In this document: positions 31,080-42,300 of the stretch, piece after piece | Numbering within the stretch: the first letter of the stretch is position 1 | Layout of the letters: every line of letters begins with the position of its first letter | Assembly: GCA_039105265.1 (NCBI GenBank) | Contig: JAPFFF010000053.1 | Span: 1,070,914-1,134,913, forward strand | Direction: 5' to 3' | DNA: 64,000 nt | From: Tritrichomonas musculus | Taxonomy: Eukaryota; Parabasalia; Tritrichomonadida; Tritrichomonadidae | The notes under the pieces: model-generated | The model's input: the letters and a program-made list of their open reading frames with translations, nothing else | The model's database searches: none | Told to the model about the DNA's origin: nothing | Program-made: the position numbers and the translations under genes

Positions 31080-31233
31080 TATAATAAAAAGGTATTTTAA
31101 TAAAATTTATATATATCAATGGATAAACATAGCATCACATATATAAATATTTTTATTTATAAAAGATATTATTACTTGCATTTAGACTTATCAAAGTATC
31201 TTTGTAGAAAAATGAACTCAATAAAAACTTTTA

Positions 31234-31820
31234 AACTGGATTCGATAAATCGGACCAGTATTTCAATATTTCACATAACTTTTTGCATTCAATTTTTTTA
31301 TATATATTTTACTTCCTCAGAAATAGGTAACTTTTTTTCTCTCAAAACTGGTCCGACTTTTCGAATGCCTCAAAAAGTTGATTATAATATTTTATTATAA
31401 GAAAAAGTTTGTTTATATATATAAAAATAATTGAAAAAGTTAAACTTTTGTGAGATAATAATATCTCTTTTTTAAAGATGCTGGTGTTCGATCGACAAAC
31501 ATTTTTTTGGCACGACATTAATCTGTCTTCAGTTGTAAGATGCTCTATTTTTGACATGATTTCAGGAGTGCATTTGGGTGGCCTTCCTAACTTTTTGGGC
31601 GTGAGAACTTTTTGATTTAAAATAAAATATTTGATCACAGTACTAACTCTCCCAGCACCAACATGTAAGATATCTCTGATTTTGTGCTGACTCATTTTGT
31701 TTTCGAAAAATAGGATAATAATGGCATGATTGATTCTTGTGTTTGCATCCATATTGAAGATAATCTATTAACAAAAAAATTGAAAAGTAATTTGGCTGGT
31801 CCGAATTTTCGAAAACAGTT
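31234..31820. mobile_element. Deleted Tc1/mariner-like transposon, TA-flanked
   Basis: The inverted ends AACTGGATTCGATAAATCGG (continuing ACCAG) and, reversed, AACTGTTTTCGAAAATTCGG (continuing ACCAG) are flanked by TA at 31232-31233 and 31821-31822. A further terminal-repeat copy, in the orientation of the right end, sits internally at about 31346-31368. The minus strand begins a transposase reading frame just inside the right end. The element is an internally deleted copy. Confidence 0.75.
31342..31752 (-). pseudogene. N-terminal remnant of a Tc1/mariner-type transposase
   Basis: Encodes 136 codons from ATG 31752. The first 85 or so form the helix-turn-helix region of such transposases: NHAIIILFFENKMSQHKIRD, the second helix around GAGRVSTVIKYF, then a GRPPK motif (KLGRPPKCTPEIMSK) and IEHLTTEDRLMS. 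After about residue 90 the sequence becomes AT-rich and unrelated, and the DDE catalytic part is missing entirely. A full-length protein would be expected to have about 300-350 residues. It cannot be catalytically active. Confidence 0.75.
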
Positions 31821-31822
31821 TA

Positions 31823-33016
31823 GTTTTTCTCGAAATTTATAGATAGTTCTTAATTATGGTGCTTATATTTAATTTTAATAAATTACAATAGCCTGATTTC
31901 ACATTTATATTTAAAAAGTAAACCATTAATTTAAAGATAAAATTATTCTAATTTTTTAGAAAATAAATTTTTTTTTGTTAATAAAACCGTTTTTAAGGCC
32001 AATTTTTCTATATTTTTTTAAAAAATTAAGATTTTTCTTAATTTGATACAGATATTCTTTCTATTTCATTTTTCATTGATTTGTAAGTATAAAAATTATG
32101 ACTTCGTGTTGTTTTTAACATAATTTTATTGAATAGTGCATTGTGATTGCTAATTTAAATAAAAAACCCAACTGAAATGAAAATGAATTTATTAGAATAT
32201 TTATTATTTTGACTCAAAAGAATTGAAATGGAAAGGAGAACATATATAAACAAAGATATGTTTTTTAAGAATAATATTGAATGATGAATTTTCAAAAGTC
32301 ATTGTAATCTAAGAGTAGTGGAATATACCTTATTATATTATTAATAAGGTATACTATATATTTCATGAATATATCATATATTTACTTGAATTGAAAATTA
32401 TCATTATTCACATTCATGTGAATTGATGATATTTTGAGTGGAAAATTGGCTGATGATATTGAGGACATTTTCTGATCATCTTTTTCTCCGCATTTTAATA
32501 AAATATATATATGAATTTTGTCTGATATTGATAGCTCAATTTTTTTATAAATGGAATTAAAGCTTTAATTTTTCAATGTAAACGTACATATTATTTTTTG
32601 AAATTGAAAAGATTTTGAGTGTAATTGAATTGTTTTTATTTTCGAAATTGAAAAGATTATAAAAATAAAAATGGCTTTTTGCATATAAAAAATATTAATA
32701 ATTGCAAAAGCATAACCATTATTCTTGGCATTTGTTACGTCGAGGCTGTGCTCATCAGATATCAATATCGGAATTTGGCTATCCAAAGAGGAAAAAACAT
32801 TGTTGATGGAAAAGAGATGCTGATATAAGACACATTGATGTAGATTCCCGAATCACTAGCATTAGAAAAGCAAATAAATAAAAAATTAATTTCTCAGAAT
32901 TTTTTTGTCATATTCGTTTTTTTATTTTAATTGAAAAAGTAGCTTCTATAATCTCCTGAAAATGGAGTGGCAGCCTTCAAAAAGTGAATAATTGAAAAGA
33001 ATTCAATATTTATCAA
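31823..33016. other. AT-rich spacer with one coding-like scrap
   Basis: Around 32690-32830 the minus strand reads a balanced peptide (SLDSQIPILISDEHSLDV, then TNAKNNGYAFAII), possibly the last part of a decayed gene; the continuation to 32565 is AT-type sequence. TATACCTTATTA near 32325 and TAATAAGGTATA near 32340 form a small palindrome. No intact gene seen. Confidence 0.4.
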
Positions 33017-34065
33017 ATGAACGAAATAAGTATTGGCTTTTTTGGAGCAAGTGGGAAAACAGAGATATGTCTCAGGTACTTAAAAGGAGGATTTACAGAA
33101 GGATGCACACCAACAATTGAAGATGAATTTTCAAAAGTAATTGATACAGCAAAGATATCAGTTTAAGTATAATAGATACAGCAGGTCAGGATGATTTCCC
33201 AGAAATGAGATATAATTATTATGAACGAGTCCAAGGTTATTTTTTTTTTTTTTTTTTTTTTTTTGATATTTCAAATCCATGTACAATAGATGAATTAAAG
33301 AACATGTATCAAGAAATTCTAGACGCATCTGATAATTCTCCAAATACCGTTATTGGTGGCTTAAATTCACACTTGTGAGATGAAGAAGATGAAACTTTTC
33401 TTATTTCAAAAATTAAACGTCTTTCTTCTGAATTGAATTCTCCAGTTATTGAATGTTCAGCCAAGACAGGAGAAAATATAGATAAGCTTATTTTCACGCT
33501 TGTATCAATGATTTTATATGGAAAAAATGATTCAAAAAGTGATTTGAACCATGCTGTAATTGGCATCAATAATCCATCACCAAATGATTTAGCTCGTAAG
33601 TATGTTTTTGGCGAATAGAGTGATTCGATATATGAAAATAAATTAATTAAAAATGTCGAAGCCGATAATCGCATCTTTGAACTAGAATTGCAAGCTTTTA
33701 ATTTTAGCGGTTTTCGCACATATTCTGAATTCCAAGGATTTGTGCAAGTTTTCGATGTCAATGATCCAGATCCACTTCCAAACCTTAGAAAAGCATGCCA
33801 AACTGTAATTGATGAAGTTGGTGATGACTTGATTTGTATGATTGAATGCAACCACCTTGTTTCGTATGAAAATTATGAACTTTTACAAAATGAATTCAAT
33901 ATGAATGTAATTGAGGTTTCATTTGCAACGAATGAGAACGTTGATGAACTTTTTTTCTATTTGGTTAGAAAAGTGATTCAGAAAGAAAAACAAAAAGTTA
34001 TTAAAAATCCAAAAAGAAGAAGAAGTAAAAATAAAATTGATCATAAAAAGAAGAAAAAGAAATAA
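33017..34065 (+). pseudogene. Decayed tandem small-GTPase gene
   Basis: ATG 33017 begins a GTPase-like sequence: MNEISIGFFGASGKTEICLR (P-loop lacking the usual GxxxxGK spacing), FTEGCTPTIEDEF, then in a shifted frame IIDTAGQDDFPEMRYNYYERVQGY, a canonical DTAGQ switch II. It is interrupted by a T-run (33239-33263) and continues DISNPCTIDELKNMYQEI and IECSAKTGENIDKL (33433-33618). A second GTPase-like half follows, with VQVFDVNDPDPLPNLRKA and VIEVSFATNENVDELFFYL, and ends in a Lys/Arg-rich tail. I see a frameshift near 33155, an in-frame stop near 33376 and another at 33616, so the gene is broken. A tandem two-GTPase layout is itself uncommon. The 3' half (33688-34065) remains open for 125 codons. 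Confidence 0.75.
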
Positions 34066-34923
34066 TAAATAGAAGTTATGAAGACTAATTCCTTATTATT
34101 CTAGCATTAACGTCGATATTTTACTACGGGTAGATTATATATAAAAGCAATTGTTAAATGGGATCTGCTTTTTTATTTATTTATTATGTTATCAGTAAAC
34201 TTCGATCATCATTTGCACAAGAAAATCAAATTTATTTGAATCAATTATATCAATATTATTCATCAATAAGATCATGAACTGCTTCAGTAATGAGGTATAC
34301 TTTATATAAATTACATTTATGTATTAAATGTCATTAAAAAATAAAATGGTGTTATAGATATTTCTCAAATACCTGCTATCAATTTTATTTAGACTAATAT
34401 ATAAAAAATAATTCTTTAGGTCAATTTTGTATTTTAATTGTGAAAGATTATTTTATATATATTAATACAACACCAAGAGAAATATGTAAAAATTAAATTT
34501 TAAATTTGAAAAAAAAAAAATTGAGAGAAAAAATAATTTGAATACTCGATTATATTTTGCTAAATATAAAAAAAATATTTTTATTTAAGCATTATAAATA
34601 AATTTTAGAGAAATTTTAGATAGAATAGCTATTATATATTATATTAAATCTTAAAATATAATATATAATATTTAAATCAATAATAATATAAGTTTTTTTT
34701 GAATTATATATTGAAAGAGATTCATACATTCAATATATATATATATTGCCATTCTCCAAAATTACATTAATATTTTGATTATAATTTTTTAAATTAAAAA
34801 TATATTTCAATTGTTACATAAAAATCATATAAAATTAGGATCAAACCTAATTCTTTTTAAGTTATTTATATTTTTTTATGAAATGACAAAATTGATAAAC
34901 TAAAATTTTTATAATTTTATAAA
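34066..34923. other. AT-rich spacer, nothing recognised
   Basis: Very AT-rich with TA-dinucleotide runs around 34730 and stretches of TATAATATATAATA. No ORF of coding-like composition and no clear inverted repeat. Confidence 0.7.
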
Positions 34924-37551
34924 ATGAGTAATGTATTAAATTGTCCATTTAAATGGGTTAGACCTGTAAGACGAAATGGTAGCGAAGATGAAGTTATAGA
35001 TAAAGAAATTTCTGAGGATAATTCATCAAAGGAAAAAGATATTCATACCTTCTCCAAAATAGTTGATGAATTGGAAATTACTTTCACTTTTACTAATCGA
35101 AGTTTTTCTCAATTCAAAGAAAAAATATCAACTAAATCGTCAATCAAAGAAATTAAAAAAATGATATGTGATAAATACAAAATAAAAGAAGATGAAATTG
35201 AAATTAGATTTCACGACAATTCATGTGTTAATGATACGCTATTAATTAGAGATATTACTGAAAAAATTACAAAAGTTTCACCTTCAGGATCCACCCAAAA
35301 CTGTTTATATATTTTTATAAAGCGAAATACAAAAAGAAAAGTAGATAAAATTCGTTTTAAGCCAAAAGGAGAAATAATTCGTGATCCGAATATGAATAAA
35401 TATGAGTTAAATCCAGTCAAGAATCCAGTAAATCTTATTCATCAAGATGAAAAAATGGCAAAGGAGAAAGTAAAAAGAAAAAAAAAGGTACCTGCTTTTA
35501 AAAGAATTGAAATTCCTAGACCATTTATGCCCTCAATTGTTGAAACAAATGATAAAACAGAAAAAAAAGTTATTTCAAGTTCATTTGAACATGAGAAAAA
35601 TACAAAAGAAGTCAAACCATGTAAACCTGGTATAAAAAAGGATGATTTAAGATTGCCAAATATGAAAAAGAAGATCATCAAACCAAAAGTGAATCCAGCT
35701 GAAATTAAGGATGATGAATTGCACAGGCCAAGAAAGAAAGTTGCCACAAAATCACTTCTCCCTAAAAATAGAGAAGAAATAGAAAAAGTTGTTTTGAAAT
35801 TTAATTCGTCAACGAAGACACTAAGTGACGATGAAGACACCAAAAAAGAAGTCAAAAAAACTAGAAAGATTCCCAAAAGAATTCCCAAGCCAAAAATAGA
35901 AATTGTCAGAGATATTGAAGAAGAGAGAAAAGAAGAAAAAAAATTCCAAAAAGAAAAAGAAAAACCAAAAGAAAAAGAAAAATCAAAAGAAAAAGAAAAA
36001 CCAAAAGAAAAAGAAAAAGAAAAAGAAAAAGAAAAACCAAAAGAAAAACCAAAAGAAAAAGAAAAATCAAAAGAAAAAGAAAAAGAAAAACCAAAAGAAA
36101 AAGAAACTGAAATTGAAAAGGAAAAGGAAAGTCCAAGAGAAAAAGAAAAGCATAAAAGGAGGTCAGTGAGCGTAGTTAAATTCAGACCTGTGATCACGCC
36201 TACAAAAGTGCAGCCAGATGGCTTTGCTGATGGGCGTAAAGAGGTTGCCAGTCCGATGAAGTCGCCACCAAAAGAAACAAGCGATTTCGAAGATAGAGAG
36301 GAAAAGGTGTCTCCAAAGAAGAAGGCATCTCGAAGTGATGAAAAGAAAGCGAAAGAAGAAACTAAATCCAGGAAGAGGCCGGCAAGTGTAGCAAAATTCA
36401 GGCCAAAAATATCCAAAATAAGGCCAACTGAAATAACAAATGATCGTGAAAAAAGTGAAGGAAAAGATGACGATGCAGATGGCGAATTCTTGAGGCAATT
36501 GAAGTCATCGGCAGCGAAAGTGTTTCTCAGCGACGAAGACACAAAGAGTGAAGCAATGAAGTCAAAGAAGAGCCCGAAAGCAATTTGCAGTTTCAAGCCA
36601 AAAATGTCTCCAGTTGAAGAAGAGAAGAGGCACGAATCAAAGCCATTTTCAAAGCGTCATGGCAAATCGCCGGCCATGCCAGAAATTGATGACGAATCAG
36701 TATTAGATAGAGATAAAGATGATGATGACGATGCAGATGGCGAATTCTTGAGGCAATTGAAGTCATCGGCAGCGAAAGTGTTTCTCAGCGACGAAGACAC
36801 AAAGAGTGAAGCAATGAAGTCAAAGAAGAGCCCGAAAGCAATTCGCAGTTTCAAGCCAAAAATGTCTCCAGTTGAAGAAGAGAAGAGGCACGAATCAAAG
36901 CCATTTTCAAAGCGTCATGGCAAATCGCCGGCCATGCCAGAAAAAGAAAGCGATACAGATGACAAATTTTTGAGACAATTGAGGTCTTCAACAGCGAAAG
37001 TGTTTCACAGTGAAGATGATACAAGAACTGACGAAGTAGATGCAAGCGAGTCTGAAAAAGAATCATCTGCAACAAGCACGGACACTGACGAAGAGCATGC
37101 TCATAAGCATTTATCTAAAGAAGACGATTCTTTTTTAATGAAATTGAAGTCATCGCTGTCAAAAGCGATGAGCGATGATGACGACATATTCAACAAAGCA
37201 AGCAGGAGGATCTTTTTCGAATCATCAAACAGCGATGAAATATGGCCTGAGCGATCCAGTGATTCTTCAAGGGGAAAAGACGATGATGACGATGAAAGTT
37301 CAAAAAGAAAACCGTCACCAAAAGTGACAAGTGATGACGATGACGATGCTGGCAGCGATCGCCCATCCCCTTATTCATCGTTAAAGCATTCATCAAGTGA
37401 TGATTCAATAGGAAAAGACGATGAAAAAAAGGAGAGAAAAGAAGAGAAAGACGATGCTGATGGTGATGAAGAGAAGGCTTCGAAGCCATCGAAGAGAAGA
37501 AAAATAAGTCATTCAATATCTCATTACAAGCCCAAAATTAATTACGATTAA
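34924..37551 (+). CDS. Lys/Glu-rich, low-complexity protein with N-terminal ubiquitin-like region and internal repeats
   Basis: Encodes 875 residues from ATG 34924. Residues about 50-135 look like a ubiquitin-related fold (EITFTFTNRSFSQFKEKIST, IKEIKKMICDKYKIKEDEIE). The remainder is highly charged and probably disordered: basic clusters, then at about residues 335-410 a run of KEKEKP-type repeats. Next come two nearly identical 73-residue blocks (starting DDDADGEFLRQLKSSAAKV; 36466-36684 and 36724-36942) and a third, diverged one from 36946. Asp/Ser-rich stretches end in a basic SKRRKISH tail that could be a nuclear signal. I do not assign a function; scaffold or chromatin roles are possible. 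GC rises from under 30% at the start to about 47% in the 3' half. It converges tail to tail with the phosphatase gene, 67 bp away. Confidence 0.8.
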   Translation: MSNVLNCPFKWVRPVRRNGSEDEVIDKEISEDNSSKEKDIHTFSKIVDELEITFTFTNRSFSQFKEKISTKSSIKEIKKMICDKYKIKEDEIEIRFHDNSCVNDTLLIRDITEKITKVSPSGSTQNCLYIFIKRNTKRKVDKIRFKPKGEIIRDPNMNKYELNPVKNPVNLIHQDEKMAKEKVKRKKKVPAFKRIEIPRPFMPSIVETNDKTEKKVISSSFEHEKNTKEVKPCKPGIKKDDLRLPNMKKKIIKPKVNPAEIKDDELHRPRKKVATKSLLPKNREEIEKVVLKFNSSTKTLSDDEDTKKEVKKTRKIPKRIPKPKIEIVRDIEEERKEEKKFQKEKEKPKEKEKSKEKEKPKEKEKEKEKEKPKEKPKEKEKSKEKEKEKPKEKETEIEKEKESPREKEKHKRRSVSVVKFRPVITPTKVQPDGFADGRKEVASPMKSPPKETSDFEDREEKVSPKKKASRSDEKKAKEETKSRKRPASVAKFRPKISKIRPTEITNDREKSEGKDDDADGEFLRQLKSSAAKVFLSDEDTKSEAMKSKKSPKAICSFKPKMSPVEEEKRHESKPFSKRHGKSPAMPEIDDESVLDRDKDDDDDADGEFLRQLKSSAAKVFLSDEDTKSEAMKSKKSPKAIRSFKPKMSPVEEEKRHESKPFSKRHGKSPAMPEKESDTDDKFLRQLRSSTAKVFHSEDDTRTDEVDASESEKESSATSTDTDEEHAHKHLSKEDDSFLMKLKSSLSKAMSDDDDIFNKASRRIFFESSNSDEIWPERSSDSSRGKDDDDDESSKRKPSPKVTSDDDDDAGSDRPSPYSSLKHSSSDDSIGKDDEKKERKEEKDDADGDEEKASKPSKRRKISHSISHYKPKINYD
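35936..36110 (+). repeat. Simple coding repeat, KEKEKP/KEKEKS
   Basis: A purine-only run built from the units AAAGAAAAAGAAAAACCA and AAAGAAAAATCA, encoding alternating Lys-Glu with periodic Pro or Ser. The run is open in several frames on both strands, which creates long false reading frames. Confidence 0.9.
36466..36942 (+). repeat. Recent 258-bp in-frame tandem duplication
   Basis: Two 219-bp blocks with period 258 bp (86 codons) lie within the Lys/Glu-rich protein. By eye they differ at one codon (AICSFKPK versus AIRSFKPK). A more diverged third copy begins at about 36946. The near identity points to very recent duplication or conversion. Confidence 0.9.
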
Positions 37552-37618
37552 GGACATTAAATGCGACCAAATATACTCAGAATTTGTTTTATAAAAAAAT
37601 TCTATTTATTTATTTAGT

Positions 37619-38734
37619 TTAATATACTTTTTTCAAGAATTCTTCAACTTCAATTGTTTCTGAATTTTTAATTTTCAGAACTTCGCCGTTGATTGCAAAC
37701 CTGAGCAGGAGCTTGTTCTGCCTCTCCCAGAGCTCCGCGGCCAGGTGAGAAGCGTAAGGAGACACTCCGTCTCTATTTATGATGCCAAGAGAAAGCAGGA
37801 AGGCAGAAAGTGTGACATCATGACCACTAAACAAAGTGAACTTCACTTCCGTTTTTTTGTCAAGAAACTTTTTGAGATGGCTCACAAAAAGTTCCATCAC
37901 TGGTCTATACGCTTTTTCGCCAACGAACTCCAGAAATCCGGACACGTAGAACGCTATGTTTGAATTCAGGAAGTGAAATAGACTTCCAAAACACTCTGTT
38001 TTGCTATGAACCATCATTTGGTACCTTTTGTTGTCGTCTTCGACTATTTTTGGAAGCCTGTATCCGTTAAATTGGAGGCAGTAAGGGAAATCGCCTGCAA
38101 GGAGCTGGTCAACTTGGTTGTCAGGTATAGAATTTTTGATCTGCTGGGGAATTAATGATATTCTTTTTTGAAATTCGGGGGTTTGTGAGTATAATTTCGC
38201 TTTTTGCTTGAAAAAGTCATTTAGATCTGGATTCGGACAAAGAATTTCTGAGCCAAATTGGCCTGTCTCTATGGATAACTTTTCTAAATTTGTTCTTGGA
38301 TTATACATGCCATGTAAAAATGTAACTGCTGATTCAATAGCACGGGGAATAACTGATGACCTAATGTATATCTGCGATAAATCGTAATTATTTGATGGTG
38401 GAAGAAGTTTGGTTTGCTCTGATAAATAGTTGTAATATAATTTGCCTAAGTTTTCTTGTTGTTTAACTCCTGCATCAAGTAATCTTCCTTTATTTGGTAC
38501 TTTAGAAAAATCATATTCTTTTCCATTAACAATTGGTAATCGTCTTTTAACTGATTTATCTTTGTATGATTCTCCATAACTCCAATTTAACTCATCTGCT
38601 GGATAATCTGACCAATAAAAAAGAGGAGCACGAGCACCATGGCGTGTAAATAAATAACAAGAAAGAAGCTTTCCGTTATGAAGTAGTGGTGGAGCAGTAA
38701 GTGGAGCCTCTTGAGTTACAGCCCATCCTTTCAT
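37619..38734 (-). CDS. Histidine acid phosphatase family protein
   Basis: Encodes 371 residues from ATG 38734. The nucleophile motif is complete (FTRHGARAPLFYW, RHGxRxP) at about residues 30-36. The family's distal HD motif is present as LFSGHDVTLSAFLLSLG near residue 300, along with SSVIPRAIESAVTFLHGM in between. Enzymes of clade 2 of the histidine phosphatase superfamily hydrolyse phosphomonoesters or phytate at acidic pH. I see no signal peptide, so this copy may be cytosolic, like the eukaryotic lysophosphatidic-acid or multiple inositol phosphate phosphatase relatives, or its targeting may be unconventional. The last 450 bp are markedly GC-rich (over 50%) compared with the middle (about 30%). 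Confidence 0.9.
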   Translation of the reverse strand: MKGWAVTQEAPLTAPPLLHNGKLLSCYLFTRHGARAPLFYWSDYPADELNWSYGESYKDKSVKRRLPIVNGKEYDFSKVPNKGRLLDAGVKQQENLGKLYYNYLSEQTKLLPPSNNYDLSQIYIRSSVIPRAIESAVTFLHGMYNPRTNLEKLSIETGQFGSEILCPNPDLNDFFKQKAKLYSQTPEFQKRISLIPQQIKNSIPDNQVDQLLAGDFPYCLQFNGYRLPKIVEDDNKRYQMMVHSKTECFGSLFHFLNSNIAFYVSGFLEFVGEKAYRPVMELFVSHLKKFLDKKTEVKFTLFSGHDVTLSAFLLSLGIINRDGVSPYASHLAAELWERQNKLLLRFAINGEVLKIKNSETIEVEEFLKKVY

Positions 38735-39371
38735 ATTTAATCCTTGATGGTTGATATATTGAATTATTTGAATTCTAATTCAAAAAATAATGAATAATTA
38801 TCACAAATTTGATTTAATTTTGAATGTATTGAATTTTTTTACCAATTTAATTTTCATGAAAAAAAAAAGTAAATTATAGTCTACTGGAAAACCCCCTACC
38901 AATGGAAAACCTCTACCATTTTTATTCACCTATTTTTGGCCTTTAATGGTGGCAAAAAGTATGTTAGTGGAAAACCTACCTACCATTTTCTATTCAATTT
39001 TTCGATAAAAAAATTGAATAGATTGCATTTTTAAATTCTAATATCTAAATATAAAATAAACATTTTTTGAATAATAATTATTATTTTATCAAATGAACAT
39101 TTTATCTATATGTATATATAATATTATGATTCTAACTCCTTTATATAGAGATTTTGTAGGTAGTTTTTCCATTTGGTAGGAGGGTTTTACTCTAGACTAT
39201 ACCATAGATTTTAATTTAAATTGTTCTTTCCAACATTCTATTTAATCCAACATTTTAAACAAAGACAAATTGATTTTTATATTCTTTTATTATGAAAATA
39301 TTATTTTACATTTAATTATCTTTATCATTTAATTATAATATACATTTTGCAATACTAATTTTGTTAGTATT
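38735..39371. other. Spacer holding a MITE
   Basis: Separates two genes on the same strand. Apart from the MITE at 38879-39197, it is AT-rich with no feature recognised. Confidence 0.6.
38879..39197. mobile_element. MITE, about 320 bp, TA-flanked
   Basis: The left end GTCTACTGGAAAACCC and the reversed right end GTCTAGAGTAAAACCC are flanked by TATA/TA. Similarity extends inward (CTACCAATGGAAAACC; reversed, CTACCAAATGGAAAAA). The subterminal word GGAAAACCTACC also repeats inside. No ORF. Confidence 0.7.
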
Positions 39372-42300
39372 CTAACTCTGTTTGTATACTCTCTCCCATA
39401 CTACTCTGTTTTGATCACTCTTCATTGAATCTGTCTGTGACTCCTTGCTCTTCTTAGTTTCAGATTTATCTGCCAAATCGGCATTGCTTTCGTAAGGACT
39501 GTTAGATTCGATATCTTCCATTTCGCCTTCAGGATCTTCGTTAAAGTTAGTTTCATTTTCTTTCGGTTCGTGGCTTGATTCTTCATCCTTAGACAATTTT
39601 CTTGCTTTAATGTTGATCCAAATCGTTGCCATTGTATGCAGCAGTGTTGCGCCAATTAAGAAGTAAGAACCAGGCAAAACTCTAGTTATAACAACGAAGC
39701 ATTTTTCGTGTCCTTTCACCAAATATTCTTCAGAAAAGTAATTTTGAATTATTGGCTCGATGAAGTCGCATTTATCTGCCACCAAGAATTGTGTCAATTG
39801 GCCAATTTCAAGGACAGTTGCAAGAATACTTATTATGAAGACATCGATGCAAGACCAGGCATATAAAGTTTCGCAAACGTAGTAGAAATGAAGAAGGACT
39901 TTCTTCGTCATTGGCAAGAAAAGAAGGAAGAATAACGCAATCATGTGAATGTAAGGAACAACAACTGTTACAATGAAAAAGATAACTTGTGTGATTCTAA
40001 CACCAAATGAATTAGGAAACTCAGCAGCATCTGGAATGCCGATACCGAGATCAATGACGCTGTAAGCTTTCTTTGTTGGCTTATCAAGTAGATCAATGAA
40101 CCAGCCAGCCAAACCTGCGAAATCAAACGAGCTTGATTTGATCAAAATACCAAGTGTAAACAAAGCCAATGCAAAGATAAGGATGATGACTAATAGACAG
40201 TTCAATGCCCAATGCTGTGTTATATAAACTCCTTTCTTTATTGCGGACACCTTTTCTTCTTTGTTGTATTTCTTGGCTTTCCTATTGATGATGCAAATTA
40301 TGTGTGACAAAGCAAGTGACATCAATGTGCCCAATATTAACGTAATGAAGCCATAGCCGGGATAGACCCAAATGTTCAAGTAGGTTGGATTATGAATGTC
40401 TCTGGTGTTGACTATCGGAAAGTTGAGCTTAATATGGAATGCAATTAGCATCAAGGTCATTACATATGAATCCAACAAAGACCATTTACCAAGTTCATCA
40501 AGAACTCGTAGAATTCGTGACCGAATGTGGACCTTTAAGACCGTTGTTGGAAGCATCCAAATGATGGCCATAATCACCAACTTTGTATAAGGCCAAACGC
40601 ATGATAAAACGCAGATCAAAATGGATAAGAAATAACTCTTTGCAGCCCACATTTCGGTGATTGAGTTAATCAAGCCAAAATTGAATAACGATGGAAGAGA
40701 GATCTTCGTGTCTTTCCCTACAAGAAGCTTCAAGAAAACGCCTGCTCCTAGGCCCGAATTGGATGATATGAACAGCGCAATGTTGGTAAAGATTAGCAAA
40801 GGAACTAATAAACGGGCCCACAAAGGAATAGCTGGATGCATCATTAAACTTGCTTCTTCGTCGGTTCTAAAGAAGCCAGTGTAAGTTGAAGGCTTCTCCT
40901 TGTCTTGTTCATTATCAATGTCTTCCATTTTTTGCTGATTCTTTCTGATTTTCTTTGTCATTAGAGCAACAATAAGAGCCATTACAAGTGCAATGAAAAC
41001 TGCGCCAGAAAAGCATCCAATTGTTATTGGCTTATCAATTTCTTTAATAGGCTCGTCATGAAGATACGGACACGTTTTGTTGGTTATTTCGCCTTTTAGC
41101 TCTTTTTGAACGAGGAATTCATAGATTAAGCCATTCAAAAACTTAGGAACCAAATCTAGGTTGTTTCTTAAGAAAAAGTCTAGTATAAAACTAACAAGGT
41201 TAAAGATAAAGCCATCTAAAACACCTTTGGTATCATAGTCAAATACCTTAAAAGTGGTATTCAGAAGTAATTTGGTCACACCTGTTTCACCATCATCAAT
41301 GAGCTTTGAAAGGCAATCAAAATTGGTATATTGTGCATTTGTATAATTGGATCCTGCTCCCTTAATGGCTGCTAATTGAAAGTCAAGGTCAAGTGTATTA
41401 TCAACAAGCTCCAGATATAGATCAAAATCTTGTGAAAGATGAGAGACTGCTGATGTATTTAAATCAACTGTGCTGAAATTAAGAAGCGTTGAGACATTTA
41501 TTTTAAGGTTGCCGAGATTTGCATGCGAATCTAGAATAAATTTTGAACTGGAATCTGGATTAAGAAATGATAAGTCAGTCCATGTGTTGAGTCCAAAGAC
41601 AGTAAGCTCTTTGATCAAGAAATTGACGGTCGTTTGTGATTCTGGAATAAGAGCACTAATGACGATAGGGACCTTAAAGCCAAATTGTTTTCCGAGTGAT
41701 GTTAATCTAACTCCTGGTGTGTCTCCCATAAAACGATTTACTAAGTTGTTGATGTTTAATGGATTTGTTGGATCAGCAACAATATCATTTAACAGATATC
41801 TTAATAAGTCAACAATTGGCGACTGTATAACTGGAATCAAATCTTGAATGTTGCGTAAAGGTATAGATATTTCATCAGGTCCGTTAACTTCTGATCTAAT
41901 ATAAGAATTAATCATTTCGAATAATTTTCCTCCATATTCTTCAATTAATGGATTAAGCAATGAATATAAAATTGTTTCATTATTAATAAATCCAATGGCA
42001 GCTTTTTCAATTACTGGTAAAATTGGTTTGATTATGAATGAAGATCCTCCACGTGCAGTAATTGTAAAATTATCTAGATTTGTATAAAAAGAATCTTCTA
42101 TTATTGTTACATTTTCCATTAAATCATCACTTCCTTTAATAAAATCTAATGGAATTTCAGCTGTTAAATTTGTAAGTACTGCTTTTAATTGAACCTTGCT
42201 GATTAAAAGACTTGGAACATCAATAGTGCCGTTCATTTTTACGTCAATTATTTGTAATCTTAAAATAATTGAATTACTTGCTTGCGTTTCTTCTGGAAAA

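Noticed and set aside
33309-33851. 180-codon minus-strand frame
   Set aside because: It is antisense to the GTPase pseudogene, whose plus-strand motifs (DTAGQ, CSAKTGEN) are recognisable.
35442-36596. 384-codon minus-strand frame, Phe/Ser-rich
   Set aside because: It is the antisense of the KEKEKP repeats; a purine-only repeat is open in several frames on both strands. The plus-strand gene has the better start, domain and context.
41470-41847. 125-codon plus-strand frame
   Set aside because: Antisense shadow of the TULIP-PqiA gene, which has a signal peptide and continuous domain structure on the minus strand.
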